Of a stretch of DNA of 28,736 nt, positions 8,031 through 17,080 are shown one piece after another. Made by a program: the position numbers and the translations under genes. Source of the stretch: M55B127 sp035269185 (GTDB lineage: Bacteria > Bacillota > Halanaerobiia > Halanaerobiales > M55B127); contig CAYSHP010000029.1 in assembly GCA_964430875.1 (NCBI GenBank), positions 1 to 28,736 on the forward strand, in the 5' to 3' direction. The notes under the pieces are model-generated. The model was not told the DNA's origin and did no database searches. It saw only the letters and a list, made by a program, of their open reading frames with translations. Every line of letters begins with the position of its first letter. The stretch's first letter is position 1.

Positions 8031-10109
8031 ATGCCCTCAGCGTCAAACAGCAGTACCCTAAATAAAATATTTTACAATATAGATGTCTTATTTGCTTTTG
8101 CAGTAGTCGGCATTGTTATAATGTTTATCATTCCGATGCCTACTCTGATCATGGATTTACTCTTAACAGCAAATATAACATTTTCTTTACTAATAATCTT
8201 AGTAAGTATTTATATAAATGAGCCATTACAGGTTTCAGTATTTCCCTCATTATTACTCTTTGCAACCCTTTTTAGACTGGGTTTAAATGTTTCTACAACC
8301 CGCTTAATATTAGGACAGGGTTATGCCGGTGAGGTAATCTCTAGTTTTGGTAACTTTGTTGTCGGTGGAAACTATGTAGTTGGATTTATAATCTTTCTAA
8401 TCTTAGTTGTAATACAGTATGTAGTGATCACTAAAGGTGCCGAAAGGGTAGCTGAAGTAGCAGCCCGCTTTACCTTAGATGCGATGCCTGGTAAACAGAT
8501 GAGTATAGATGCAGACTTAAATGCCGGAATTATAGATGAAAAAGATGCTCAGGAACAAAGAAAAAAGATTAGACAGGAAGCAGACTTTTATGGTGCAATG
8601 GATGGTGCCAGTAAGTTTGTTAAAGGTGATGCGATTGCGGGTATCATAATTACAGTTATCAATATCATTGGTGGACTAATTATCGGGATGGCTCAACAGG
8701 GTTTAAGTTTTGGAGAAGCAGCCCAGACCTATACCTTATTAACAGTGGGGGATGGTCTTGTCTCTCAGATTCCCGCCCTACTTATTTCAACTGCAACCGG
8801 TATGATTGTTACCCGGGCAGCTTCTGAAAGAAATATGGGTGAAGAGATGTCCAGTCAGATGATGAGTCAACCCAAAGCACTCTTTATTGCGGCAATTGTC
8901 TTATCTATTTTAGGAATCATGCCCGGCTTACCGACCATACCATTTTTTGTTATGGCAGTTATCATGGGTGGTTTAGGATTTGTCATAAACTCAACTATTC
9001 AAAAGAGTATTGAAAAAGAACCAGAAGAACGAGAAGAACCCTCACCCCGGGAAGTACAGCAGGCTAAAGAACAGGAGATAAAAAATATTATCAAGGTTGA
9101 TCAACTAGAAGTCGAAGTCGGCTATAACCTGATATCATTTGTCCTGCCAGAACAGGGTGGTGATTTCCTAGACCGGGTCTCAATGATTAGGAAACAGATG
9201 GCTATGGAACTAGGAATTATTATCCCACCGGTTCGAATTTTAGACAATCTACAGCTTGAACCCAATCTTTACAGGGTGAAGTTAAAAGGGGTAGAGATAA
9301 GCCGATATGAAATTTTATCTGACCATTATCTGGCTATGGATTCCGGGATGACCACTGAGGATATCAAAGGAATTGAAACTGAAGAACCAGCTTTTGGCAC
9401 TCCTGCAATATGGATTGATGAAAACCAAAAAGAGAAGGCGGAAATGGCTAATTATACGATTGTAGATCCACCTTCTGTAATGGCTACTCACCTAACTGAA
9501 TTGATTAAAGAACATGCCCATGAACTGTTAGGAAGACAGGAAGTAAAGGAACTGATCGATAATGTAGAAGAGAATAATTCTGCCGTTGTTAACGAGCTAC
9601 TACCTGATCTTTTAAGTTTAGGAGAAATACAAAAAGTATTACAGAACTTACTCTGGGAAAACATACCGGTAAATAATTTAGTTACAATACTAGAAACTTT
9701 AGCAGATTATGCTACAACTACAAATAATATTGATCTGTTAACAGAATATGTTAGACAGGGTTTATCCAGACAGATTACCAATCAATTTGTAGATGAAAAT
9801 AACCAGTTATCGGTTATAACTTTAGACCCACAACTGGAAGAAAATTTAGGACAGGCTATTGAACAGTCTGACCAGGGAAATTATTTAGCTGTGGAACCAC
9901 AGCAGGCTCAGAGTTTAATTGAATCGATTTCTTCTGAGGCCCAAAAGTTACTGCAGCAGGGGAAAGAACCAATCTTGGTAACTTCACCAATGATTAGAAG
10001 ACCGCTGAAAGAATTAACAAGCCGGTCCTTCCCGCAGTTAACTATTTTATCTTTTAGCGAATTAACGCCCAATGTTAACTTAGAAGTCTTAGGAACGGTG
10101 GTGAATTAA
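8031..10109 (+). CDS. flhA: Flagellar export apparatus protein FlhA
   Basis: A 692-residue protein, the normal length. The N-terminal half has about eight transmembrane helices and contains the conserved family segments P-S-L-L-L-F-A-T-L-F-R-L-G-L-N-V-S-T-T-R and the cytoplasmic loop D-A-M-P-G-K-Q-M-S-I-D-A-D-L-N-A-G. The C-terminal half (from about residue 340) is the soluble nonameric ring that docks chaperone-substrate complexes and FliI/FliJ. It uses the proton gradient for protein export. An ATG with TGGAGGTTT upstream starts it, and its TAA is directly followed by the flhF ATG with no gap. Confidence 0.96.
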   Translation: MPSASNSSTLNKIFYNIDVLFAFAVVGIVIMFIIPMPTLIMDLLLTANITFSLLIILVSIYINEPLQVSVFPSLLLFATLFRLGLNVSTTRLILGQGYAGEVISSFGNFVVGGNYVVGFIIFLILVVIQYVVITKGAERVAEVAARFTLDAMPGKQMSIDADLNAGIIDEKDAQEQRKKIRQEADFYGAMDGASKFVKGDAIAGIIITVINIIGGLIIGMAQQGLSFGEAAQTYTLLTVGDGLVSQIPALLISTATGMIVTRAASERNMGEEMSSQMMSQPKALFIAAIVLSILGIMPGLPTIPFFVMAVIMGGLGFVINSTIQKSIEKEPEEREEPSPREVQQAKEQEIKNIIKVDQLEVEVGYNLISFVLPEQGGDFLDRVSMIRKQMAMELGIIIPPVRILDNLQLEPNLYRVKLKGVEISRYEILSDHYLAMDSGMTTEDIKGIETEEPAFGTPAIWIDENQKEKAEMANYTIVDPPSVMATHLTELIKEHAHELLGRQEVKELIDNVEENNSAVVNELLPDLLSLGEIQKVLQNLLWENIPVNNLVTILETLADYATTTNNIDLLTEYVRQGLSRQITNQFVDENNQLSVITLDPQLEENLGQAIEQSDQGNYLAVEPQQAQSLIESISSEAQKLLQQGKEPILVTSPMIRRPLKELTSRSFPQLTILSFSELTPNVNLEVLGTVVN

Positions 10110-11165
10110 ATGAAAGTAAAAAAGTATATAGGGGATAATATTCAAGATACCATATTTAAGGTAAAAGTGGATTTAGGCTCAGATGCAATTATATTGGATA
10201 CTCGCAAATTTACAAAAGGCGGATTTTTAGGCTTTTTTGGCCAAGAAAAAGTAGAGGTTTTAGCCGGTATTGAGGAAAAGAGTCCATCTGAAGAAAATAC
10301 CCAAAAAGAAATAAATAATTTGAAGGATATGATTCAGGATTTAAGTTATAATGTGAATGGGGAAAAAGAAATTATTGATAATACTCCCAGTGCTTTAAAG
10401 CCTTTTAAACAGTATCTTAAATTACAAGATGTAAAAGAAGAAAATATTGAAGATATTATTACTAATCTCAGTGATGAGAATAATCTTGATGAATCCAATC
10501 TGAAAATAAAAGCCAAAAATTATCTAATGGAAAGAATTGGTAATCCAGAACCGATTGAGACAGATACTAACAGCAAGGTAGTTACTTTTGTCGGTCCCAC
10601 CGGAGTGGGCAAAACTACCACGATAGCAAAGATTGCTGCCGAATTTTCAATTAAGATGGGTAAGAAGGTATGTTTAATAACAGCTGATACCTACCGCATA
10701 GCAGCTGTCCAACAACTAAGGACTTATAGTGATATTATTAATATTCCACTTAAAGTAGTCTATGATGGCGATGAATTTAAAAAAGCAGTTAAGGAATGCC
10801 GTAAGGAAGCTGAGTTAATATTAGTTGATACACCCGGTCGTAACTGGAAAAACAAATGGGAATTAGGCCAGTTAAATGAATTTACTAAAGATACCTTAGT
10901 TGATGAAATTCATTTAATGGTCAGCCTGAATATGTCCAGCCGGGATTTAGAATATGCGGTTGAAAACTTTAACAGTTTACAACCTCATAAAATGATCTTA
11001 ACCAAACTTGATGAAACTTCTACTTATGGAGATGTCATCAATATAAATAAAAGATATGAAATGCCTTTTTCATATATAACCTTCGGACAGGATGTACCGG
11101 AAGATATTGATAAGGCAAAACCTGAAATCCTGTACAATTATCTGATGGGTGATTATAATGAATAA
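10110..11165 (+). CDS. flhF: Flagellar placement GTPase FlhF
   Basis: A 351-residue SRP-type GTPase that directs where flagella are built. A B-domain at the N-terminus (M-K-V-K-K-Y-I-G-D-N) is followed by an N-domain and the G-domain: P-loop GPTGVGKTT at residues 162-170, then DTYRIAAVQQL, a G3 motif DTPGR and TKLDE. In most relatives G3 reads DTAGR; the Ala to Pro change is a small oddity. The enzyme should dimerise at the membrane and be stimulated by FlhG, encoded next with an 8-base overlap. The gene begins immediately after flhA, the typical flhA-flhF-flhG order. Confidence 0.94.
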   Translation: MKVKKYIGDNIQDTIFKVKVDLGSDAIILDTRKFTKGGFLGFFGQEKVEVLAGIEEKSPSEENTQKEINNLKDMIQDLSYNVNGEKEIIDNTPSALKPFKQYLKLQDVKEENIEDIITNLSDENNLDESNLKIKAKNYLMERIGNPEPIETDTNSKVVTFVGPTGVGKTTTIAKIAAEFSIKMGKKVCLITADTYRIAAVQQLRTYSDIINIPLKVVYDGDEFKKAVKECRKEAELILVDTPGRNWKNKWELGQLNEFTKDTLVDEIHLMVSLNMSSRDLEYAVENFNSLQPHKMILTKLDETSTYGDVININKRYEMPFSYITFGQDVPEDIDKAKPEILYNYLMGDYNE

Positions 11166-12057
11166 TCAAGCAGCTAAACTTAAAGATTATATGGAAAATA
11201 AAGATATAAAAAACTTTGATGATATAGGTAAAGATGATAAAAGTAAACAGAGTAGGATCATAGCTGTGGCCAGTGGTAAAGGCGGAGTAGGTAAATCTAC
11301 CCTTACCGTTAATTTAGCTTTAGCTTTAAGAGACCTAAAAAAAGATGTTTTTTTAATTGATAGTGATATTGGAATGGCTAACATAGATGTATTATTAGGT
11401 CTAAATACCAAATATGATTTAAACCATGTTTTAAAAGGAATCTGTACCTTAAAAGAAGCAGTGGAAACAGGTCCTTATGGGTTAAATGTCTTATCTGGAA
11501 TTTCAGGTATAGATAATGTATTGAATATCAGCAATGATAATATTAAGCATTTATTAAAAGGGGTAACCGAGATTGAAAAAAATTATGATGTAATTTTATT
11601 AGACACTGGGGCAGGTGCCAGCCAGTCTGTTATTAATTTTACAACAGCTGCTGATGAAATACTTATTGTTTTAACGCCTGAACCAACTTCAATTATGGAT
11701 TCTTATAGTTTAATCAAATTACTTAGCAGTAGCCACTACCGGGGTAAATTACATTTAGTTGTAAACCGGGTTGACTCTAAAAAAGAGGCAGACAGTATAA
11801 TTGATAGATTTATTACCACTGCCCGCAAATATTTAGATTTAGATATAGATTTACTGGGAACAATACCAGATAATAAATTAATCGCCAAATCAATAAAAAA
11901 ACAAAACCCGGTTTTTAAACTTTATCCAGAATCAGAAGTAAATGACCAATTTTTAAAATTAGCCGGGAACTTAATCGGCCAAGAATTAGATCTACCATCA
12001 CGAGGAATTAAAAGTTTCTTTTATAAATTAATCGGACAAATTGCCCCAGGGAGGTAA
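11158..12057 (+). CDS. flhG: MinD-like ATPase FlhG (YlxH/FleN)
   Basis: A 299-residue ParA/MinD-type ATPase controlling flagellar number with FlhF. The deviant Walker A motif GKGGVGKST lies at residues 40-48, followed by D-S-D-I-G-M-A-N-I-D, the LDTGAG Walker-B-like segment and V-N-R-V-D-S. The N-terminal tail before the P-loop (Q-A-A-K-L) contains the conserved Gln-Ala-x-x-Leu activator helix that stimulates FlhF. The C-terminus ends in an amphipathic stretch (S-F-F-Y-K-L-I-G-Q-I) suited to membrane targeting. The ATG at 11158 is chosen over the in-frame GTG at 11149 because GGGTG sits six bases upstream of it. Confidence 0.93.
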   Translation: MNNQAAKLKDYMENKDIKNFDDIGKDDKSKQSRIIAVASGKGGVGKSTLTVNLALALRDLKKDVFLIDSDIGMANIDVLLGLNTKYDLNHVLKGICTLKEAVETGPYGLNVLSGISGIDNVLNISNDNIKHLLKGVTEIEKNYDVILLDTGAGASQSVINFTTAADEILIVLTPEPTSIMDSYSLIKLLSSSHYRGKLHLVVNRVDSKKEADSIIDRFITTARKYLDLDIDLLGTIPDNKLIAKSIKKQNPVFKLYPESEVNDQFLKLAGNLIGQELDLPSRGIKSFFYKLIGQIAPGR

Positions 12058-12065
12058 AGGTTTTA

Positions 12066-12725
12066 ATGGTGAATCCCGACAAAACTTTAAAAATTAACCA
12101 AAACGTAGAAGTAGTGGTCGAAGAAGGCCCTTATAAGGGTAACTATAATAGCAAAGTTTCTGATATAACTGAAGATGAAATAATGATAATGGCTATCTAT
12201 AAACGAGAAGAAGTAGTTCCGTTAAGAAAAGGTATAGAAGTAGACATTCTCTATGAAGGTGATAATGCTTTTTATTCATTAACAACCGAAATAAAGGGCC
12301 GGGTGAAAAATCCAATCCCCACCATAATCTTAAAACAATCTAAGAACATAGAGAGAATACAGCGCAGAAGCTACTTTCGGCTGCAGGTTAACAAAAAGAT
12401 AAAATATCTTATTATAAAAGAGCTACAAGAGGAAGAGGAACAACCCGACTTTAAAAAAACGACTGCCATTGATTTAAGTGGCGGCGGCTTACAAATGGTT
12501 TTAGATGAGGATTTAAGCTTAAGAGACAGACTACTTTTTAATTTAGATATTGATAAATTAGATAAATTAGTAGAAGGAAAGATTGTAAGGATTGCACATA
12601 ATGAAGATGATTACAGTAAAACAGCTGGAGTGGAATTTATCAATATTGAAAGACAAGATAGAGATAAAATCATTTCATTTCTTTTTAACTACCAGCGGAA
12701 ATTGAGAAGGCGTGGGATGATCTAA
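12066..12725 (+). CDS. PilZ-domain flagellar brake protein, YcgR-like
   Basis: A 219-residue protein with an N-terminal YcgR-type beta domain (about 8-90) and a C-terminal PilZ domain. The c-di-GMP-binding motifs are present: Q-R-R-S-Y-F-R at residues 99-105 (RxxxR type) and D-L-S-G-G-G at 136-141 (D/NxSxxG type). Members bind c-di-GMP and then slow or stop the motor by contact with MotA or the switch (YcgR in enterics, DgrA/YpfA in Bacillus). Its place inside the operon, 8 bases after flhG, ties second-messenger control directly to motor expression. It ends with a basic tail (K-L-R-R-R-G). Not confused with a plain PilZ protein because of the N-terminal domain. Confidence 0.85.
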   Translation: MVNPDKTLKINQNVEVVVEEGPYKGNYNSKVSDITEDEIMIMAIYKREEVVPLRKGIEVDILYEGDNAFYSLTTEIKGRVKNPIPTIILKQSKNIERIQRRSYFRLQVNKKIKYLIIKELQEEEEQPDFKKTTAIDLSGGGLQMVLDEDLSLRDRLLFNLDIDKLDKLVEGKIVRIAHNEDDYSKTAGVEFINIERQDRDKIISFLFNYQRKLRRRGMI

Positions 12726-12726
12726 A

Positions 12727-13152
12727 ATGAAAGTTAAATTAACTGGCGCAACATTTGTAGCATTAATAATATATTTAATAACAGCTTTAATCGGCTTAAT
12801 TCAGTTTAATCCTCTCTCACAGGTATTAATGTTGGGTTTAAAATTTGCCCTCGCTGGCTTTGTTTTTGCATTTTTATTAACCTTTTTAATGGAATTCATG
12901 AACAGTTTATCTAAAAAACAACCTACTAATAATCAAAATATTAATAAAAGCGAAACACAGCCGAAAGGAAAAGCTAATAATGAGTATAACAAAAATAATA
13001 TTAAGCAAGATGAAAAGCAAAATAATGATTTCAACCAAAATGCAGCCAATAATGAACAAACAGATATAAATAATGATACTGTTGAAACAGACTTTAACGA
13101 TGATTTTAGCGAAATGGAACCACCGGTAGTAGAGTATAAACAAAATAACTAA
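12727..13152 (+). CDS. Small membrane protein with Asn-rich acidic tail, unknown function
   Basis: A 141-residue protein not recognised as a named family. Two hydrophobic segments occupy residues about 7-26 and 32-57, giving a helical hairpin in the membrane. The remaining 80 or so residues are low-complexity, dominated by Asn, Gln, Lys and Asp/Glu, and end in a motif with acidic and proline residues (E-M-E-P-P-V-V-E-Y). It follows the PilZ gene by one base and precedes fliA by 23 bases, so it is cotranscribed with flagellar genes. Many flagellar operons have such a poorly conserved membrane gene before sigD/fliA. The function is unknown; the tail could be a tether for a cytoplasmic partner. 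Confidence 0.7.
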   Translation: MKVKLTGATFVALIIYLITALIGLIQFNPLSQVLMLGLKFALAGFVFAFLLTFLMEFMNSLSKKQPTNNQNINKSETQPKGKANNEYNKNNIKQDEKQNNDFNQNAANNEQTDINNDTVETDFNDDFSEMEPPVVEYKQNN

Positions 13153-13175
13153 TATTAGAATGAGGTAGGTATAAT

Positions 13176-13925
13176 ATGCTGTCTAACCAACAACTATGGC
13201 GGCGCTTTAAAAAAGATAACGACCAAAAAGCACGTGAACAGTTAATAATGGAATATCTCGATTTGGTTAAGTATCAGGCAGGTCGTATAAATACATATGT
13301 ACCTGATAAAGTCGAACTGGAAGACTTAGAGAGTTATGGCGTAATAGGTCTAATTGATGCTATTGAAAAGTTTGATCCAGAGCGAGGCTATAAATTTAGT
13401 AGTTATGCCCAAAAAAGAATCAAGGGTGAAATTATTGACCAATTGAGAAAATTAGATTGGCTGCCTCATTCTTTAAGGCATCGAGCTAAAATAATCAAAA
13501 ATAAAACCAGAGAATTAGAAAATGAACTAAATAGAAAGCCAAAACTGGATGAAATAGTTAAAGAACTGGACTTTTCAAAAAAACAGGTCAAAAAGGTTAT
13601 GAAAAAATTAGAAGAGTCTCAGTGGGTTTCAATTTATTCGGAATTAAATGGACAATCTCTAATTGATTGGTTACCTAATAATAAAGTGAACAAACCACAA
13701 AAAATATTAGACAAAAAAAATGCTACTAAAGTATTAAAAGCAGCCATCGAAAATTTAACAGATAAACAGCAGTTAATTGTCTCACTAATATATTATGAAG
13801 AACTTACTCAAAAAGAAGTTGCAGAAGTTATGGACTTATCACCTGCCAGAATATCACAAATACACAAAAAAGCAGTATATAGACTAAGAGGTTATCTATC
13901 AAGAAAGAAAGATCAATTCAAATAA
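13176..13925 (+). CDS. fliA: RNA polymerase sigma factor for flagellar operon (sigma-28, FliA/SigD)
   Basis: A 249-residue FliA/WhiG-type sigma factor. Region 2 shows D-L-E-S-Y-G-V-I-G-L-I-D-A-I-E-K-F-D and F-S-S-Y-A-Q-K-R-I-K-G-E-I-I-D, which recognise and melt the -10 element; region 4 carries a helix-turn-helix, E-L-T-Q-K-E-V-A-E-V-M-D-L-S, followed by A-R-I-S-Q-I-H-K-K-A. It drives late flagellar genes such as flagellin. The gene sits within the early/middle gene operon as sigD does in Bacillus. No FlgM anti-sigma gene is found in this window. The ribosome binding site is GAGGTAGG. Confidence 0.94.
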   Translation: MLSNQQLWRRFKKDNDQKAREQLIMEYLDLVKYQAGRINTYVPDKVELEDLESYGVIGLIDAIEKFDPERGYKFSSYAQKRIKGEIIDQLRKLDWLPHSLRHRAKIIKNKTRELENELNRKPKLDEIVKELDFSKKQVKKVMKKLEESQWVSIYSELNGQSLIDWLPNNKVNKPQKILDKKNATKVLKAAIENLTDKQQLIVSLIYYEELTQKEVAEVMDLSPARISQIHKKAVYRLRGYLSRKKDQFK

Positions 13926-13954
13926 TAAATCAGCTAGGAAGGGTGACTCATATA

Positions 13955-15613
13955 ATGGATTCTTTAGTAATTAAAGCAGCTACTGAAGATGAAGCTGCGC
14001 AAAAAGCTCTTAAACAATTTGGTGATAAAAAAACCATTAAATTAAGAGATTTAAAAATAAAAGAAATGAGCAGTATGTTCTCAGGGTTTAAAAAGGAGAA
14101 AAAATATGAGGTTAGTTATGAACCTAAAAAAGATATTAATTTTACTCTAATAAAAGAAGGCTTAGACCTAAATAAAAAATTTGCTTATGATTTTAAAGAA
14201 ATAGTTAAATTTGATTTAAGGTCTTATCAGCCAAGTGAAGAGGCTGAGCTGGTAATAAAAAAATCTGGTGATAAAATGAAAGCCTACCTTGATTATATTC
14301 CATCTGAGGGATATGGTAAGGATTTAACTTTTAAAGAAATTAAAGAACAACTAAAAGAAGCAGGTATAGTCTATGGTATTAAAGATTATAGTATTAATCT
14401 AATAATAGATACTGATGAACCATTAGAAGATGTTTTAGTTGCAGAAGGTACAAAACCAAAACCAGGTGAAGATGCAAAATTAGAGTTTCATTTTGATACA
14501 TCTGGTAAGAATGTCGGTACTGTTAAAGAAAACGACAGAATTGACTTTCATGACTTAGGGATTATCAATAATGTAGAAGAAGGTAAAAAATTAGTAACTA
14601 AAATAGAAGCCAAACCGGGTGAAGAAGGTAAAAATATTGAAGGCAAAACATTAAAACCAAAATCACCTAAAAACGTCAAATTACCAAAAGGTGAAAACAC
14701 AAAAATTACAGAAGACAACACCTTAATTGCTACCGAAGTCGGACATGTATCATATAACCAAGATAAAGTAAATGTAATAACTATTTATAAGGTCAAAGGA
14801 GATGTAGATTTTAATACCGGTAATATTAACTTCAAAGGTAGTGTTTTTATTGAAGGTAATGTAACAGAAGGTTTTGAAGTAAAAGCTAAAGGTGATATTC
14901 ATGTCAGAGGTAATGTAGAGGCTTGTGAATTAATTAGTGGTGGCGATGTGATAATCAATAAAAACTTTATTGCCAAAAACAAGGGTAAAATAGAATGTGA
15001 AGGTGACCTTAAGGCTCAATCTATTCAAAACGGCCAAGTAAACTGTAAAGGCGATATTTATATAAAAGACGCTATTATGCATAGTAATATAAATTCAGCC
15101 GGTTCTGTTGAATTAACCGGTCATAAAGGCTTAATTGTGGGGGGAGAAGTAAGAGCTACCAAAACAATCAAGGCTAATATTATTGGATCTAGTTTAGCAA
15201 CTAAAACAATAGTATCAGCCGGTATAGATCCCGAAACCCGCAGAAAGAGAGATGAGGCTGAAAGCATTCTCTCAGAATGTAAATCAAGTTATTTAAAAAC
15301 GGTTAAAGCCATTAATATTTTAGGGAAAATCAAAAAACAACAGGGAGGACTACCCAAACAAAAAGCAGATATGTATAGTAGATTAATAGAAACCAAAAGT
15401 GATTTAAAAGAAAAGATCGAAAAAAATGATGAAATAGTAAAAGACCTAACAGAAAAAATCAACAGTGCGGTTAAGGGTAAGATAATGGTCAAGAGAAAGC
15501 TTTATCCTGGTGTAAAAATACAGATTGGAAAGTATAAAACAGAAATTGATGAGACTCATACTAGAACTGTATTTAAAGTAGATGGAGGAGAATTGAGGAG
15601 TTTTGCCCTTTAA
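13955..15613 (+). CDS. FapA/DUF342-family protein
   Basis: A 552-residue protein of the FapA (DUF342) family, common in motile Firmicutes and proteobacteria next to flagellar or chemotaxis genes. An N-terminal basic region with a Jag-N-like start (about 1-55) leads to the DUF342 domain (about 65-250), then repeated short beta-strand units of the kind G-D-V-D-F-N-T-G-N-I and G-D-I-H-V-R-G-N-V in the middle, predicted to form a right-handed beta-helix like bactofilins, and a C-terminal coiled-coil rich in Lys and Glu (about 430-500). FapA proteins have been linked to polar protein placement; the precise role here is inferred. The ATG at 13955 is preferred over GTG at 13943, which overlaps the GGAAGGGTG ribosome binding site. 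Confidence 0.85.
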   Translation: MDSLVIKAATEDEAAQKALKQFGDKKTIKLRDLKIKEMSSMFSGFKKEKKYEVSYEPKKDINFTLIKEGLDLNKKFAYDFKEIVKFDLRSYQPSEEAELVIKKSGDKMKAYLDYIPSEGYGKDLTFKEIKEQLKEAGIVYGIKDYSINLIIDTDEPLEDVLVAEGTKPKPGEDAKLEFHFDTSGKNVGTVKENDRIDFHDLGIINNVEEGKKLVTKIEAKPGEEGKNIEGKTLKPKSPKNVKLPKGENTKITEDNTLIATEVGHVSYNQDKVNVITIYKVKGDVDFNTGNINFKGSVFIEGNVTEGFEVKAKGDIHVRGNVEACELISGGDVIINKNFIAKNKGKIECEGDLKAQSIQNGQVNCKGDIYIKDAIMHSNINSAGSVELTGHKGLIVGGEVRATKTIKANIIGSSLATKTIVSAGIDPETRRKRDEAESILSECKSSYLKTVKAINILGKIKKQQGGLPKQKADMYSRLIETKSDLKEKIEKNDEIVKDLTEKINSAVKGKIMVKRKLYPGVKIQIGKYKTEIDETHTRTVFKVDGGELRSFAL

Positions 15614-15625
15614 AGGAGGGGTTTT

Positions 15626-15928
15626 ATGTCTGATCCAATAAATCCTAATACATTAGTACCGATGTCCCTTGAAGTTGAAAAAATTGAACATATGAAGCAA
15701 GTCCATAACGCTAATGAACAACAAACTTTATCACAAGCAAAAAAAGAACAGGATGAGAAAAAGAAAAAATCCGTGAATAAAAAAGAAAAAAGCGAAAACT
15801 TAACTATCGATAAAGATGATGATGGAAATAATAAGCGTCAAAAAAACCAGAAGGAAGAAGATAGCGATGAGAAAAATGAAAAGCAGAGTAAAAAGATTAA
15901 AGGTTCAGTTATCGATGTTAAGGTATAA
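15626..15928 (+). CDS. Highly charged small protein in flagellar operon, unknown
   Basis: A 100-residue protein with a strong AAAGGAGGGG ribosome binding site. The first 40 residues look folded or amphipathic (L-V-P-M-S-L-E-V-E-K-I-E-H-M-K-Q-V), while residues 45-95 are almost only Lys, Glu, Asp, Asn and Gln. It has no signal peptide or membrane segment. It lies 12 bases after fapA and 15 before the SwrB-like gene. Not recognised; the conserved part is probably the N-terminal helix, with the rest disordered. Comparable short, lysine-rich genes are often present at this operon position in clostridia-like genomes, but no function can be given. Confidence 0.65.
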   Translation: MSDPINPNTLVPMSLEVEKIEHMKQVHNANEQQTLSQAKKEQDEKKKKSVNKKEKSENLTIDKDDDGNNKRQKNQKEEDSDEKNEKQSKKIKGSVIDVKV

Positions 15929-15943
15929 GATTGGTGTGATCTT

Positions 15944-16246
15944 ATGGCCTGGCTAGTAATACTAATGGCAATCGATGTTATCTTTGAAAATACTAGATTA
16001 TTATACAGTGATCGACTCATTAATTCGATGAACAAGCGGAAAAAAAGACAGTTAGTTCAAAAAAGAGATTTTGAAAGAAAGCATAAAGCTCAGATAGAAA
16101 AGTTAAATAATAAGCATAAGAAAGTTTTAGAAGAATATAATCAAAAAAAGAGTATTAACAAGGTAGCTAAAAATTTAAAAATGGGTATTAGAGAAGTAAA
16201 GTTAGTTGCAAAACTATATTCTTATAGAGGAGGTGAGACACTTTGA
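15944..16246 (+). CDS. Small membrane-anchored protein, SwrB/DUF6115-like
   Basis: A 100-residue protein: a hydrophobic N-terminal anchor (residues 2-13), a long basic coiled-coil-like segment (about 28-68), and a C-terminal helix-turn-helix-like motif, K-S-I-N-K-V-A-K-N-L-K-M-G-I-R-E-V-K-L-V. That layout, and the last motif, match DUF6115 proteins that include Bacillus SwrB, which helps the export gate mature, and the location before the flgF/flgG genes agrees. Sequence similarity is judged by eye, so the assignment is tentative. It overlaps the following gene: the TTG of flgF at 16243 lies within the last codons, so translation is probably coupled. Confidence 0.65.
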   Translation: MAWLVILMAIDVIFENTRLLYSDRLINSMNKRKKRQLVQKRDFERKHKAQIEKLNNKHKKVLEEYNQKKSINKVAKNLKMGIREVKLVAKLYSYRGGETL

Positions 16247-16995
16247 TAAAAGGACTATATACCGCTGCATCTGCAATGAGGACTAATATGAGGAGAATGG
16301 ATATTACTTCTAACAATTTAGCTAATGCTGATACCGGGGGATTTAAAAAAACAAACAGTGTCCAAAGGACCTTTTCGGAACTTCTTATCTCTCGTCTTGA
16401 TAAGCAAGGTAAAACTGAATTAGGTGCATTAGGCTCTGGAGTTGAGATAGCTGAAAATTATACCGATTATTCGGGCGGTAATATTGAACACACCGGAAAT
16501 AAATTGGATATAGCTATCAAAGGTGATGGTTTTTTCACCGTTCAAACCCCAAATGGCATCCGTTATACTAGAAATGGTAGTTTTTCACTGAACAACCAAA
16601 ATCAGATAGTAAATAAAAGAGGACATATTTTATTAAACCAGAATGGAGAACCCATTCAGACTGTTCCCGGTAGAGAATTCTCTATAGACAAAGCCGGACA
16701 GCTTTACTTTGGTGAACTAGAAGGAGAGAGGATCAATATAGTTGACTTTGCAGACTATCGTAACTTATCAAAAGAGGGTGATAACCTATACCAAACAGCT
16801 GATGGTATAGAAGGAACTCCTACTGGTGAGGTTCAGGTTATGCAGGGTTATCTAGAAAGTTCAAATGTTAATATTGTACAGGAGATGGCAAGTATGATTC
16901 AGACCACAAGAGCTTATGAAACTAACCAAAAAATGATTCAAACTATCGACAATAGTTTGGATAAAGCGGTTAATGATGTAGGAAGATTAGGTTAA
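16243..16995 (+). CDS. flgF: Flagellar basal-body rod protein FlgF
   Basis: A 250-residue axial protein. The N-terminal I-K-G-L-Y-T-A-A-S-A-M and D-I-T-S-N-N-L-A-N-A-D-T-G-G-F-K-K form the conserved rod/hook motif; the middle has G-D-G-F-F-T-V-Q-T-P-N-G and R-N-G-S-F-S-L; the C-terminus reads L-E-S-S-N-V-N-I-V-Q-E-M and R-A-Y-E-T-N-Q-K. It forms the proximal/distal rod junction in the periplasm. The protein is close to FlgG; FlgF is chosen because the next gene is the better FlgG match and two such genes in tandem (flhO-flhP or flgF-flgG) is the rule. Start is TTG at 16243 behind AGGAGGTG. Confidence 0.88.
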   Translation: MIKGLYTAASAMRTNMRRMDITSNNLANADTGGFKKTNSVQRTFSELLISRLDKQGKTELGALGSGVEIAENYTDYSGGNIEHTGNKLDIAIKGDGFFTVQTPNGIRYTRNGSFSLNNQNQIVNKRGHILLNQNGEPIQTVPGREFSIDKAGQLYFGELEGERINIVDFADYRNLSKEGDNLYQTADGIEGTPTGEVQVMQGYLESSNVNIVQEMASMIQTTRAYETNQKMIQTIDNSLDKAVNDVGRLG

Positions 16996-17013
16996 AAAAA
17001 TATGAAAATGCAG

Positions 17014-17080
17014 CTGGACCAGTGATTGGAAGCTGTATAATAACTACTGACTGACAGAGGTAGTTAAAAAAATAGGAGGA
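17014..17080 (+). promoter_or_regulatory. Possible internal promoter and small inverted repeat before flgG
   Basis: This falls in the 93-base gap between flgF and flgG, the largest within the flagellar operon. TATAAT is at 17036-17041, and a weak -35 candidate (CTGGAC, 17014-17019) lies 16 bases upstream. Downstream, taactac (17041-17047) and gtagtta (17060-17066) form a 7-bp inverted repeat followed by A-rich sequence and the AGGAGGA ribosome binding site. It could give extra transcription of flgG-flgA-flgH-flgI-flgJ. The -35 match is poor, so this is only suggestive. Confidence 0.3.
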
